Assembly: GCF_029688865.1 (NCBI RefSeq)
Contig: NZ_JARUKV010000006.1
Location: 62,001-126,000 of the forward strand
Direction of reading: 5' to 3'
DNA from: Natronococcus sp. A-GB7
GTDB lineage: Archaea > Halobacteriota > Halobacteria > Halobacteriales > Natrialbaceae
DNA length: 64,000 nucleotides
The notes under the pieces are model-generated. The model made no database searches and was not told where the DNA came from. It was given only the letters and a program-made list of their open reading frames with translations. This document shows positions 35,500-44,033 of this stretch, in pieces (positions within the stretch are counted from its first letter, which is position 1; the number at the start of each line of letters is the position of its first letter). The position numbers were made by a program, and so were the translations under genes.

Positions 35500-36585
35500 A
35501 TGACACAGTGGGACGACTCACGAGCCGCCGCGGTGAGTGAGAACGTTGCAGACGAGTCGAGCACGTCATCGGCAAATCAGCTCGCCGACCCCGATCCCTT
35601 CGAGACGGAGAAGGAGACGGTCTTCGGCGAGTACTGGATGTACGCCGGCCACGCCAACAGCATCGCCGAGCCGGGACAGTTCTTCACCCGGACCGTCGGC
35701 GACCGGCAGCTGATCGTCGTCCGCGGTCACGACGGCGAGATCAAGGCGTTCGACAACGTCTGTGCCCACCGCGGCTCCAAGATGGTCGAGGATACGCCGA
35801 TGACCGATCCCGGCGGCGGGAGCCGGATCCAGTGTCCGTACCACCTCTGGACGTACGACCTCGACGGCGAGCTCCGGAGCACGCCCAAGAGCTTCGAGGA
35901 CGCGAGCCTGAACCCCGACCTCGAGAACGAGGACGTCCAGGAGTTCGACTGCGAGACCAACGGCCTGAACGACGTCCACGTCGACAGCGTCGGCCCGCTG
36001 CTGTTCGTAAGCCTGAGCGACGATCCGCCGGCGCTGTCCGAGCAGGTCGGCGTGATGACGGATCGGCTCGAGTCGCTGTCCCTCGAGGGGTACGAACACG
36101 GCCGACGGATCGCCGAGGAGGTCGAGTGTAACTGGAAGACGGTCGCGGGCGCCGCCCTCGAGCGTCTCCGTCGCGGCGACCGGCTCGCGGGGCTCGAGCC
36201 GTCGGACGCCGCCCTCGAAACCGCGGATCGTCACTGGCTCGTCCGATCCACCCGTGATGGGGGCCGCGAGGCGCAGGTTCACTACCTGTGGCCGAACCTC
36301 ACGATCGAAGTGTACGACGACGTCGACGGCTACGGAACCTGTCGCATCGATCCGATCGACGGCGATCGGTGTCAGCTGATCGCCGACTACTACGTCCGGG
36401 ACGGCGACCTCGAGGAGAAAGAGCGCGAACGGATCCGGACCAGTCGCCGACGGCGCGCCGAACTGGTCGAGCTGGCCGGACGCCGTCGGGACGACCACGA
36501 GGCCTCCGCGCAGGCCCGACTCGAGCCGGACGATACCGTCGGGAGTCTCCATCAGCTCGTAACGGGAGGTGACGCCGACCGATGA
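35500..36585 (+). CDS. Rieske oxygenase-like alpha subunit retaining only the Rieske centre
   Basis: The 361-residue homolog of glycine betaine/choline monooxygenase-type alpha subunits is read from MTQWDDSR, the start shared with its paralog. The Rieske ligands are intact: C88 and H90 in VCAHRG, C112 and H115 in CPYHLW. In the catalytic domain the usual E-x2-H-x4-H motif after NWK is replaced by AALERLRRGD with a small deletion (residues about 218-230), and the distal Asp ligand is replaced in the RRRRAELVE segment. It should therefore hold a [2Fe-2S] cluster but no mononuclear iron. The stop overlaps the next gene's ATG (ATGA). It is probably an electron-transfer partner of the paralog at 37296. 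Confidence 0.85.
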   Translation: MTQWDDSRAAAVSENVADESSTSSANQLADPDPFETEKETVFGEYWMYAGHANSIAEPGQFFTRTVGDRQLIVVRGHDGEIKAFDNVCAHRGSKMVEDTPMTDPGGGSRIQCPYHLWTYDLDGELRSTPKSFEDASLNPDLENEDVQEFDCETNGLNDVHVDSVGPLLFVSLSDDPPALSEQVGVMTDRLESLSLEGYEHGRRIAEEVECNWKTVAGAALERLRRGDRLAGLEPSDAALETADRHWLVRSTRDGGREAQVHYLWPNLTIEVYDDVDGYGTCRIDPIDGDRCQLIADYYVRDGDLEEKERERIRTSRRRRAELVELAGRRRDDHEASAQARLEPDDTVGSLHQLVTGGDADR

Positions 36586-36959
36586 GCGCGCAACGACAGG
36601 TCGCGTACGCCGCGAGCTGCCCCGACTGCGACGTCGACCTGCACGGCGACGACCCGAACGAGATCGTCGAGTTCTACCGCCGCCACTCGAGCGTCACGGG
36701 CCACGACGTGGAGTTTACGCGGATCCAGCCCGACCTCACCGACGCGGTGACCGAGGACGACCTCAAGGAGGTGTACACGCTCGAGGACGTCGTCGCCAAG
36801 CTCGAGGCGGAGTACGAGGACGGCGTTCCGATCGGCGCCGTCGCGGCGGCGATGAGCGAGCAGGGACTGTCGATCGGCGAGACGCTCGAGAAGATCCACG
36901 AGATCCGAATGGGTGGTGGGCTGTACGAACCGCAGGACGACCACCTGCGTGCGTTCTGA
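36582..36959 (+). CDS. Zinc-knuckle plus winged-helix protein (MCM-C-terminal-like)
   Basis: The 125-residue protein is translationally coupled to the first Rieske gene by an ATGA overlap. Near the N-terminus CPDCDVDLHG forms one CxxC half of a possible zinc site. Residues 65-125 (TLEDVVAKLEAEYEDGVPIG onward, ending IRMGGGLYEPQDDHLRAF) resemble the winged-helix domain at the C-terminus of archaeal MCM helicases, where a Gly-x-Leu-Tyr-Glu-Pro turn closes the wing. No helicase domain is present. It probably binds DNA or acts as an adaptor. Its place in the oxygenase operon suggests a regulatory role, which is inference. Confidence 0.7.
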   Translation: MSAQRQVAYAASCPDCDVDLHGDDPNEIVEFYRRHSSVTGHDVEFTRIQPDLTDAVTEDDLKEVYTLEDVVAKLEAEYEDGVPIGAVAAAMSEQGLSIGETLEKIHEIRMGGGLYEPQDDHLRAF

Positions 36960-37295
36960 TCGGGTAGCCGTCGCGGTCGGCGCATCGGCTTCCGGATCGT
37001 CCTGCTGTCGACGAACGCCGGTCCTACACTGCGAAGACGACCGCCCGAACGACCTCTTCTCGGCTGCGACCACGATCGTACCCAGTACCGCCGGGAACGG
37101 CGGTCGTTGACCAGTGAGATCCAGAACTCGAGTCGCAACGCTGCCGACGATACTGGCTCGACGAACGCGAGCGACGGCGGGCGACTCGAGACCGGAGCGG
37201 CCCCGCTGCCGGCGCGGCGGGAACCACCCGTCATATAAATGGGCGCTATATACCTAGTTAACTTCTTTCATGAACTCGATCATCATAGAGAGTGT
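36960..37295. other. Intergenic region upstream of Rieske gene 2
   Basis: About 336 bp with no gene seen. TATA-like CATATAAAT (37232-37240) and CTATATAC (37246-37253) lie 45-65 bp before the ATG. A TTCATGAA palindrome at 37267-37274 follows. The second Rieske gene therefore seems to have its own promoter as well as any read-through. Confidence 0.5.
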
Positions 37296-38306
37296 ATGAC
37301 ACAGTGGGAGCACGCTCGGACGAAGCCAGTCAGCCCGGATATCACGGAAAAGTCGAACGCGTTGCCGGCGAAGTACTTCACCGAGCCCGAGACCTTCGAG
37401 ATGGAGAAGGACAAGGTCTTCGGGCGGTACTGGGTGTACGCCGGCCACGCCAGCTGTATCGACGAACCGGGACAGTTCTTCACCCGCAGCGTCGGCGGTC
37501 GCGACCTCGTCGTCGTCCGCGGGACGGACGGCGACGTCGAGGTCTTCGAGAACTTCTCGGCACGAACGGGGTTCCCCGTGGTCGAGGAGACGTCGATGAC
37601 CGATCCCGGCCGCGTCGACCCGGCCGAGTTCGAACACGCCGAGTCGGTCCGCGTCGACAGCATCGGACCGCTTTACTTCGTCAACCTGAGCGACGAGCCG
37701 CTGTCGCTGACCGAGCAGGCCGGCGTGTTGAAGGAGCGACTCGAGTCGCTGCCCCTCGAGGAGTACGAGCACGGCTGTCGGGTCGTCTCGGAGGTCGAGT
37801 GCAACTGGAAGGTGTTCGCGGGCAACTACTCCGAGTGCGATCACTGCCAGGCCAACCACCAGGACTGGATCAAGGGGATCGAGCTCACCGACTCCGAGCT
37901 CGAGGTCAACGACTACCACTGGGTGCTCCACTACACCCACGACGAGGACGTCGAGGACGACCTCCGGATCCACGACGAGCGCGAGGCCCAGTTCCACTAC
38001 TTCTGGCCCAACTTCACGATCAACATGTACGGCACCGCCGACGGCTACGGCACCTACATCATCGACCCGATCGACACCGGCCGCTTCCGCCTGATCGCGG
38101 ACTACTACTTCCGTGACGGCGATATCTCGGAGGAGGAGCGCGAGTTCGTCCGTACGAGCCGCCAGCTCCAGGAGGAGGACTTCGAACTCGTCGAGCGCCA
38201 GTGGGCAGGATTGCGGACCGGCGCGCTCGCACAGGCTCAGCTCGGCCCGAACGAACACACCGTCCACAAGCTCCACCGCCTCGCTCAGGAAGCCTACGAC
38301 GCCTGA
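37296..38306 (+). CDS. Rieske oxygenase-like alpha subunit retaining only the mononuclear-iron site
   Basis: The 336-residue paralog of the 361-residue protein upstream starts MTQWEHARTK. The two align closely from residue 1, so S88 and R90 stand exactly where C88 and H90 of the Rieske centre should be. About 41 residues containing the second ligand pair (CxxH) are deleted after residue 105. The catalytic domain is intact: E180, H183 and H188 in NYSECDHCQANH, and D295 in QEEDFELVERQW match the bridging carboxylate and iron ligands of this family. It can therefore bind catalytic iron but cannot hold the [2Fe-2S] cluster. The likely substrate is glycine betaine, from context. Confidence 0.87.
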   Translation: MTQWEHARTKPVSPDITEKSNALPAKYFTEPETFEMEKDKVFGRYWVYAGHASCIDEPGQFFTRSVGGRDLVVVRGTDGDVEVFENFSARTGFPVVEETSMTDPGRVDPAEFEHAESVRVDSIGPLYFVNLSDEPLSLTEQAGVLKERLESLPLEEYEHGCRVVSEVECNWKVFAGNYSECDHCQANHQDWIKGIELTDSELEVNDYHWVLHYTHDEDVEDDLRIHDEREAQFHYFWPNFTINMYGTADGYGTYIIDPIDTGRFRLIADYYFRDGDISEEEREFVRTSRQLQEEDFELVERQWAGLRTGALAQAQLGPNEHTVHKLHRLAQEAYDA

Positions 38307-38323
38307 TTCTCGAGCGAACCCAC

Positions 38324-39607
38324 TTACGTGTTGATGGTGTCGGCTCGACGGTGAAGCCAGATCGCACAGCCGATCGTCACGAGCCCGGCGACAGCGGCGA
38401 TTCCGAACGCGACGCGGTACCCCGTCACCGTGTAGACACGGACGCCGCCGACGAACTCGCCGGTCCAGTAGGCGTCGAGTACCCACCCCATCGCCGTCGG
38501 GAAGACGGCGGCCCCGAAGAACGAGGCGCCGTTGATCGCGCCGAGCGAGATCCCGCTCGCCCGGCTCGAGTGGCGCTCCTTGATCAGGGGATAGGTGAGG
38601 ACGAACGTCCCCAGCAACGCACCGGCCACGAAGAACACCGCTCCGACGACTGCGAGCGGCGGGTCGCCGACGATCGCGAGCAGCGCGAGCGCGCCGGTGT
38701 AGACGAGCCCGCCGCCGAGGACGAACTCGGTTCGACGCTCGAGACGATCGGAGAGCCAGCCGAACGCAGGCGGGCCGACGGCGCTCCCGACGCCGCCAAG
38801 CAGCGTACACAGCGACGCCACGGTGACGGAGGTGTCGTACACCTGCACGACGTAGGGGATCCCCCAGAGGCCGAACAGCGTGAGGTTCACTCCGCCCGTA
38901 CAGAACAGGAGGACGCTGACGACCCACGTCCACCGATCGCGCAGGACGGTGGCGCCGTGGGTTCGGATCTCTCCCAGCGTGAGCCGGGACTGCTCGGGAA
39001 CCCCCGCGATCGGTTCGAACCCCGCGCGTTCCGGCGAGTCCCGGACGACGAGCGCCGTCACGGCGGCGGCGACCAGTCCGACGGCCGCGAGCATCGACAG
39101 CGAGGTTCGCCAGCCGGTCGCGTCCACCAGCACGGCCAGCGGCGTCGTCGCGAGCACGCCGCCGACGCCGCCGACGGCGAAGCTCAGCCCGTTCATCGTG
39201 CCGAACTCGTCGACGCGGTACCAGCTGGCACAGAACCGCAGCATACAGACGAAGATCACGCTGCCGCCGAGCCCGATCACCAGCCGACCGGCCAGCGCCG
39301 AGGGGTACCCCTCCGCGAGCGCGAACCAGAGCGCACCGGCGTTCATCGTCACTGCGCCGACCGCCGCCGTCCGCCGTGGACCGATTCGGTCGACGAGGAC
39401 GCCCGTCGGCAGCTGCATCAGGGCGTAGACGAGGAAGAAGACGGCGTGAAGCGTGCCGAGCTGCCCGCCGGTCGTCCGAAACGCCGCCATCAGGTCGTCG
39501 GCGAGGACAGCCGTCGAGAGCCGGTAGACGTTGACCAGCAGGAAGGAGACGGCCAGAATCCCCCACAGCAGCCAGCGACGGTTTCTCGGCGACGACCAGT
39601 AGTCCAT
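38324..39607 (-). CDS. MFS transporter
   Basis: The 427-residue protein has 12 hydrophobic segments. MFS signatures include LPTGVLVDRIGPRRTAAVG between helices 2 and 3 and a related GWLSDRLERRTEFV between 8 and 9. It converges with the second Rieske gene (18-bp gap). The substrate is unknown; transport of a methylated amine or an organic acid would suit the neighbourhood but nothing in the sequence shows it. Confidence 0.9.
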   Translation of the reverse strand: MDYWSSPRNRRWLLWGILAVSFLLVNVYRLSTAVLADDLMAAFRTTGGQLGTLHAVFFLVYALMQLPTGVLVDRIGPRRTAAVGAVTMNAGALWFALAEGYPSALAGRLVIGLGGSVIFVCMLRFCASWYRVDEFGTMNGLSFAVGGVGGVLATTPLAVLVDATGWRTSLSMLAAVGLVAAAVTALVVRDSPERAGFEPIAGVPEQSRLTLGEIRTHGATVLRDRWTWVVSVLLFCTGGVNLTLFGLWGIPYVVQVYDTSVTVASLCTLLGGVGSAVGPPAFGWLSDRLERRTEFVLGGGLVYTGALALLAIVGDPPLAVVGAVFFVAGALLGTFVLTYPLIKERHSSRASGISLGAINGASFFGAAVFPTAMGWVLDAYWTGEFVGGVRVYTVTGYRVAFGIAAVAGLVTIGCAIWLHRRADTINT

Positions 39608-39929
39608 ACTGGACGTCTCGAGTGCGCCCTCAAAGCGTTTGATATTACGACCGCGAACGGGGATCTCTTACGGACCCGTCGGCTCGAACGACACCTCGAG
39701 TCGTCGTTCCTGCCGCCACCGTCATCATCCCATCATATGTGGGTGTTCGGACACGTCGTGTTTCCCGGAGCCTCGTTCGCTCGCGAGTTTTACAGTCATA
39801 TGGATGTATACAACGCGTTCCTCGTGAGCGATCGTGTCGTCCCACGTCCGTCCGAAGATCGCTTGGCGGCCCGCTCGAGCCCGCGACGCCGATCGAGGAA
39901 ACAACGGGGTCTCTCGAGCAGGAGCGTTC
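39608..39929. other. Intergenic region
   Basis: About 320 bp between the MFS start and the aldolase stop, both on the minus strand. Reading frames are Arg-rich shadows. TATA-like sequence on the minus strand near 39730-39740 (CATATG context) is unremarkable. I see no gene here. Confidence 0.4.
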
Positions 39930-40583
39930 CTACCCCGACCGAGCAGACTCGACCGCGGCGACGAACTCGGCGGCGGTCTCGCGGACCCGATCCATGTCGT
40001 CGTCCGCGATCGCGTCGTAGTCGACGATCGCGCTCCCGACGCCGACGGCGAAGGCTCCCGCGTCGAAGAACGACGCGACGTTGTCGGCGGAGACGCCGCC
40101 GGTCGGCACGACGCGAACGTTTCCGAGCGGGCCCTGCAGCGCGCCGACGTGGTCGGGACCGACGGTCGTCGCCGGGAACAGTTTCAAAATATCGGCACCG
40201 GCCTCGATCGCCGTCACGGCCTCCGTCGGCGTCGTGACGCCGGGGATCGAGACGACGCCGTGGCGGTTGCACGTTCGGATCACGTCGGGGTTGCAGTCGG
40301 GCGCGAGGACGAACGTCGCCCCTGCGTCGACGACCGACTCCGTCGTCGCGGCGTCGAGGACGGTCCCGGCGCCGACGACGGCGTCGGTATCACGCAGTTC
40401 GCGGTCGACGGCCGCAACCTTCTCGCGGACGCGAGTTCCGTCGGCGGTCACTTCGATCGCGCCGACCCCGGCGTCGTGGATCGCTCGAGCGACGGAGGCG
40501 ATTCGATTCTCGCTGATCCCGCGAAGCACTGCGACGACGCCGCTGTCGCCGATTCGTCGTTCGACGGCGTTCGATCCGGACAT
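39930..40583 (-). CDS. Bacterial-type KDPG/KHG aldolase
   Basis: The 217-residue protein reads MSGSNAVERRIGDSGVVAVL onward. It has the class I aldolase features of the Eda family: GAIEVTADGTRV with the catalytic Glu near residue 40, GAGTVLDAATTESVVDAGA, and the Schiff-base Lys in DILKLFPATTVGP near 130, followed by PTGGVSADNV. It cleaves 2-keto-3-deoxy-6-phosphogluconate (or the galactonate analogue, or 4-hydroxy-2-oxoglutarate) to pyruvate and an aldehyde. A longer upstream frame lacks conservation and was not used. It stands alone here without other Entner-Doudoroff genes. Confidence 0.9.
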   Translation of the reverse strand: MSGSNAVERRIGDSGVVAVLRGISENRIASVARAIHDAGVGAIEVTADGTRVREKVAAVDRELRDTDAVVGAGTVLDAATTESVVDAGATFVLAPDCNPDVIRTCNRHGVVSIPGVTTPTEAVTAIEAGADILKLFPATTVGPDHVGALQGPLGNVRVVPTGGVSADNVASFFDAGAFAVGVGSAIVDYDAIADDDMDRVRETAAEFVAAVESARSG

Positions 40584-41162
40584 ACGGACGCTTTCTCGAT
40601 CGCGGGCTTGAACGTAGCGGTTCATCACTCGGACGAGGGTTCGACTGCGTTCTACAGGACCGGGACGGCTGCCGTGGTGCAATCGGCAGGCTCCGTCCGC
40701 GAGAGAGTGGAGTGATCGACGAACCGATGCTTGGGTTCGCCAACCGACTCGAGAGGTATCTATAGCCAGATAGCTCCCCCGAAATATTGGAAAAAGTGCT
40801 AGACTGCTGCTCGAGATAGAAGGGTACACGTTCGGTTTCTCTCTTGTCGGCTTCGCTCCGGAGCGGGCCTCGCCAACACCGATCCCTGTCGTATATCGCC
40901 TGACAGTGAGAACCCGCTCAGAAGAAGAGGTGTAATAGGTAACTACTGAATCGATCGGTAGTGTTACCCTGATCTCAGTACGACCAGTTTTACCTATTCC
41001 CAGTAATGTAGTGAAATCAGACAGTACGATTGGAACGAGCCGCCGACTCGTCTCTGAACCGGGCCGAGTCGCTTTCGTCGGTCGCGCGAGCCGACGGGTC
41101 TGGCTGGCGTGGTTCGTCGATCGGCGAAAACACTCATATCGGATCGTGCGGTATCCCCGGGT
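40584..41162. other. Intergenic region of about 580 bp
   Basis: The middle (about 40790-41035) is moderately AT-rich with several short A/T runs and short near-repeats such as AATAGGTAACTACTGA. No gene, tRNA or known RNA could be recognised. It should include the aldolase promoter on the left and that of the small membrane protein on the right. Confidence 0.4.
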
Positions 41163-41348
41163 ATGACGCGTCCACTGCGGATCGTCGGCCTCGCCATCGC
41201 CGGCATCGTCGCCCTCTGGCTCGTCCTCGAGCTTGTCGCGCTCGTGTTCGGGCTCGTGACGTGGATCGTGAACACGGTCGTCTCGCTGGCGGTGCTCGCC
41301 CTCCTCGTCTACGTCGGCTATCTGGTCGTCTCCTCGATAGCTACCTAA
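41163..41348 (+). CDS. Small two-helix membrane protein
   Basis: The 61-residue protein reads MTRPLRIVGLAIAGIVALWL onward and is almost entirely hydrophobic, with two helices and a short turn. The ATG is chosen over one 54 bp upstream because the extra residues are polar and Ser/Arg-rich. Similar one- or two-helix proteins are common in haloarchaea, with no assigned role. Confidence 0.6.
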   Translation: MTRPLRIVGLAIAGIVALWLVLELVALVFGLVTWIVNTVVSLAVLALLVYVGYLVVSSIAT

Positions 41349-41405
41349 CGCAGAACAGCTGCAATAGGTACCTCTTTCGAACGAGTCACCTCTCTCCTTT
41401 CCCGC

Positions 41406-42182
41406 CTACTCCTTCGCGAGAGTGTCCGCAACGGCGACAAAGCGAAGCCGTCGGTAGTCGGCGACCCACGAGCCGTCGCGGAACAGCTCCGGGCGGAGTC
41501 GGTCCTCGACCGCCCCGACGATCGCGTCGCGCTCGGCGTCGGGAACCTCCTCGAAGAATTCGTCTCCGAACATCCCGATCCAGTTCGCGAGGCCGTCCGC
41601 GCCGTTCTCGAGCTCCGTCGGCCGGTCGAACAGCGTTGCCGAGCGCACCTCGAACCCGTGGGCCTCGAGGCGCGGCGCGTACTCGCCGATCGAGGGGAAG
41701 CACCAGGGGTGGTCGCCGTCGTACCCCCGGTCGGCGAGTTCGGCCTCGAGCGCGTCGACGATCGCTCGGACGTTGCCCGTTCCGCCCAGTTCCGCGACGA
41801 ACCGGCCGCCCGGCCGAAGCGCGTTCTGCACGGTCTCGAGGACGGCGTCCTGGTCGTCGATCCAGTGCAGCGCCGCGTTCGAGAGCACGGCGTCGAACGG
41901 CTCGTCAGCGTCGAACGTCGTCGCGTCGGCTCGAACGAACGAACAGTCCGGGTGCGCCTCGCGGGCGGTCGCGATCATCTCGCCGGAGCTGTCGAGCCCG
42001 ACGGCGGTCGCGCCCGCGTCGCTGACAGCCGCCGTCAGCTCCCCGGTGCCGCAGCCGAGATCGAGCACGCGCTCGCCGGCGGTCGGCTCGAGGAGCTCGA
42101 GCAGGTCCCGACCGTACTCGTAGACGAACGAGTGGTCGTCGTCGTAGGCGGTTGCGTCCCAGTCGTCTCGAGGGGGCGTCAT
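41406..42182 (-). CDS. SAM-dependent methyltransferase (trans-aconitate methyltransferase-like)
   Basis: The 258-residue class I methyltransferase has motif I RVLDLGCGTGELTAAVS near residue 40, motif II VGLDSSGEMIA, and motif IV FDAVLSNAALHWIDD, where the LHW triplet is typical of trans-aconitate 2-methyltransferase and related enzymes. The family methylates small carboxylic acids and other small molecules; the actual substrate is unknown. It lies downstream of the formate-dehydrogenase-like operon on the same strand, with a 96-bp gap. Confidence 0.9.
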   Translation of the reverse strand: MTPPRDDWDATAYDDDHSFVYEYGRDLLELLEPTAGERVLDLGCGTGELTAAVSDAGATAVGLDSSGEMIATAREAHPDCSFVRADATTFDADEPFDAVLSNAALHWIDDQDAVLETVQNALRPGGRFVAELGGTGNVRAIVDALEAELADRGYDGDHPWCFPSIGEYAPRLEAHGFEVRSATLFDRPTELENGADGLANWIGMFGDEFFEEVPDAERDAIVGAVEDRLRPELFRDGSWVADYRRLRFVAVADTLAKE

Positions 42183-42278
42183 CGTCGAGTGCTACGGCGA
42201 CAGGTTCCCTATCCGTTCTGGTTACGGCTGGAAATCCTTCCCACTCGTAGTCACAGCAGGGGTAGCCGGGTGGAGAGC

Positions 42279-43415
42279 TCAGATCGGGAGCGGCATCGGC
42301 GTGAACTCGGCGGCGAGCAGGTAGGTCAGCGCGAGGGCGACCTTACCGGCGACCACCAGCAGCCCGGCGACAGCGTAGGACGTCGCCGCAGCGGTCCCCG
42401 AGAGCGCGTCGCGCCGCTGGCCGACGACCGTTCCGACCGACAGCAGGATCGGCACGACCAGCCCGGCGAACACGGCCCCGCCGAGGAACAGGGTAGCGTG
42501 GGTGGTCAGCATATTCTCGACGGCCGGCTCCGCCGCAGGCACCTGTTCGGGCAACAGCGTAACGGTCGCGAGGACCGCCACCAGCGTCGCCGCGAGCAGT
42601 CCGGCAGCCGCCAGCGAGTAGCGCTGTACCGTCGGAGTGACGGATCGGTCGGCGACCGCCGTCAGCCCGACGGAGACGGCCAGCCCTGCGCCGAGCCCGC
42701 CGAGGATCTGGACCGGAACCAGGAACGTTTTGTCCCACAGCGCGACCCGCTCGGTCGCCCCGGAGCCGTACGCCATCGCCGAGTAGACGAGGACGCCGGC
42801 GGCGAAGATCGCGAAGACGCCCCCGATCGCGAGGCGGATCGGCTCCGAGGGGCGAGTGTAGTCGGCGAGCGCGTCGAGTCGGTCCAGGAGCCCGATACGG
42901 TTGAGGATGCCCCGGATCCCGCCGGTCGTCCCGCCCGTCGCAGCCCTGGCGGGTCCGTCCTCGGCTCCGCCGTCGGAGGAGACGTCCCGTCCGCCGTCGG
43001 CCGCGAGCGTTCCCTCGCTCCCTTCGGCGACGGTCGGGGAGTGCGGTCGGTTCCGCCCGAACGCGACCCAGGCGAACATCAGGAACGAGCCCAGCCCGAA
43101 CCCGAGCAGCATGTACGCCCCGATCGCCATCCACGACCCGAGGTTCGTCATCGTCAGCGGAATCAGCATCGCCCGGAACGGCGTCGCGAGGTGTGACAGC
43201 AGGACGGGCGGTCCGATCGCCAGTCCGAGCAGTCCGACGAGGTAGCCGTACTTGGCGATCCGGCCGTGCTCGCTCGCGTTGCCCCTCGCCGAGAGGAGGT
43301 CCGCGACGTATCCGGTCAGGTACGCGCCGCCGGCGATCCCGATCATGGCGACGTAGACGCCGATTCGCCAGTTCCACTCCGTGTACGGAAGTTCGAACGC
43401 GATTTCTGTTGCCAT
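42279..43415 (-). CDS. NrfD/PsrC-type membrane subunit of molybdoenzyme complex
   Basis: The 378-residue integral membrane protein has eight to ten helices, starting NWRIGVYVAMIGIAGGAYLT, the usual first helix of NrfD-family quinol-interacting subunits. A polar loop with low-complexity sequence (about residues 125-165) separates the halves. It is last in the order catalytic subunit, iron-sulfur subunit, membrane subunit, with a 6-bp gap after the iron-sulfur subunit. It would anchor the complex and exchange electrons with membrane quinones. The low-complexity loop is an oddity. Confidence 0.88.
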   Translation of the reverse strand: MATEIAFELPYTEWNWRIGVYVAMIGIAGGAYLTGYVADLLSARGNASEHGRIAKYGYLVGLLGLAIGPPVLLSHLATPFRAMLIPLTMTNLGSWMAIGAYMLLGFGLGSFLMFAWVAFGRNRPHSPTVAEGSEGTLAADGGRDVSSDGGAEDGPARAATGGTTGGIRGILNRIGLLDRLDALADYTRPSEPIRLAIGGVFAIFAAGVLVYSAMAYGSGATERVALWDKTFLVPVQILGGLGAGLAVSVGLTAVADRSVTPTVQRYSLAAAGLLAATLVAVLATVTLLPEQVPAAEPAVENMLTTHATLFLGGAVFAGLVVPILLSVGTVVGQRRDALSGTAAATSYAVAGLLVVAGKVALALTYLLAAEFTPMPLPI

Positions 43416-43421
43416 CGTGTA

Positions 43422-44024
43422 TCACTCCCCCACGATTTCGTCCGCGTCGTCTCCGAAGACGATCCGTGCAGCCTCCTCGTTGAACGGCGTCGAGACGTGG
43501 TCCTCCTCGAGTTTCTCCGAGAGTTCGTCGGGCGTGCCGAACAGCAACGCGTCGGTCGGACACTCCGAGGAGCAGGCTGGCTCGAGGTCCTGCTCCTGGC
43601 GGGGCTCACAGGTCGTGCACTTGTCCATCAGGCCGTTCCCGCGGGCGCCCAGCGGCGACGCCTCCTCTGCCTCGGGGACCTCGGCGTCGGGGTACTGCGG
43701 CGCGCCGAACGGACAGCCGACGCCGCAGTAGTGACAGCCGATGCACATCCCCGCGTCCACCCGGACGGTGCCGTTGTCGCGAAACCGAAGCGCGTCGGTC
43801 GGGCAAACCTCGACGCAGGGCGCTTCGGCGCAGTTGTAACACTGCATCGGCTTGTTCGTCTCGTCGTCCGTGCCGTGGGCGAGCGCGACGACCTGAATCC
43901 GGTCGCTTTCGGGCGGCAGGTCCCACGTCCGCTGACACGCGACCTCGCAGGCGCCGCAGTCGATACAGGACTCCCAGTTCGGGATTACCCGGGCCGTTCC
44001 TCCGTCTGATTGGTGTGTGCTCAT
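43422..44024 (-). CDS. Four-cluster ferredoxin-like iron-sulfur subunit of molybdoenzyme complex
   Basis: The 200-residue protein contains four cysteine groups typical of FdhB/DmsB/NrfC subunits: SCIDCGACEVACQ, CYNCAEAPCVEVCP, CIGCHYCGVGCPFG and a split set KCTTCEP ... ACSSECP. These bind four [4Fe-4S] clusters that carry electrons from the molybdenum subunit to the membrane partner. A GTG nine bases upstream, immediately after the catalytic subunit's stop, is an alternative start that would leave no gap. Completely conserved cysteines suggest an active protein. Confidence 0.92.
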   Translation of the reverse strand: MSTHQSDGGTARVIPNWESCIDCGACEVACQRTWDLPPESDRIQVVALAHGTDDETNKPMQCYNCAEAPCVEVCPTDALRFRDNGTVRVDAGMCIGCHYCGVGCPFGAPQYPDAEVPEAEEASPLGARGNGLMDKCTTCEPRQEQDLEPACSSECPTDALLFGTPDELSEKLEEDHVSTPFNEEAARIVFGDDADEIVGE

Positions 44025-44033
44025 CGGTTTCAC

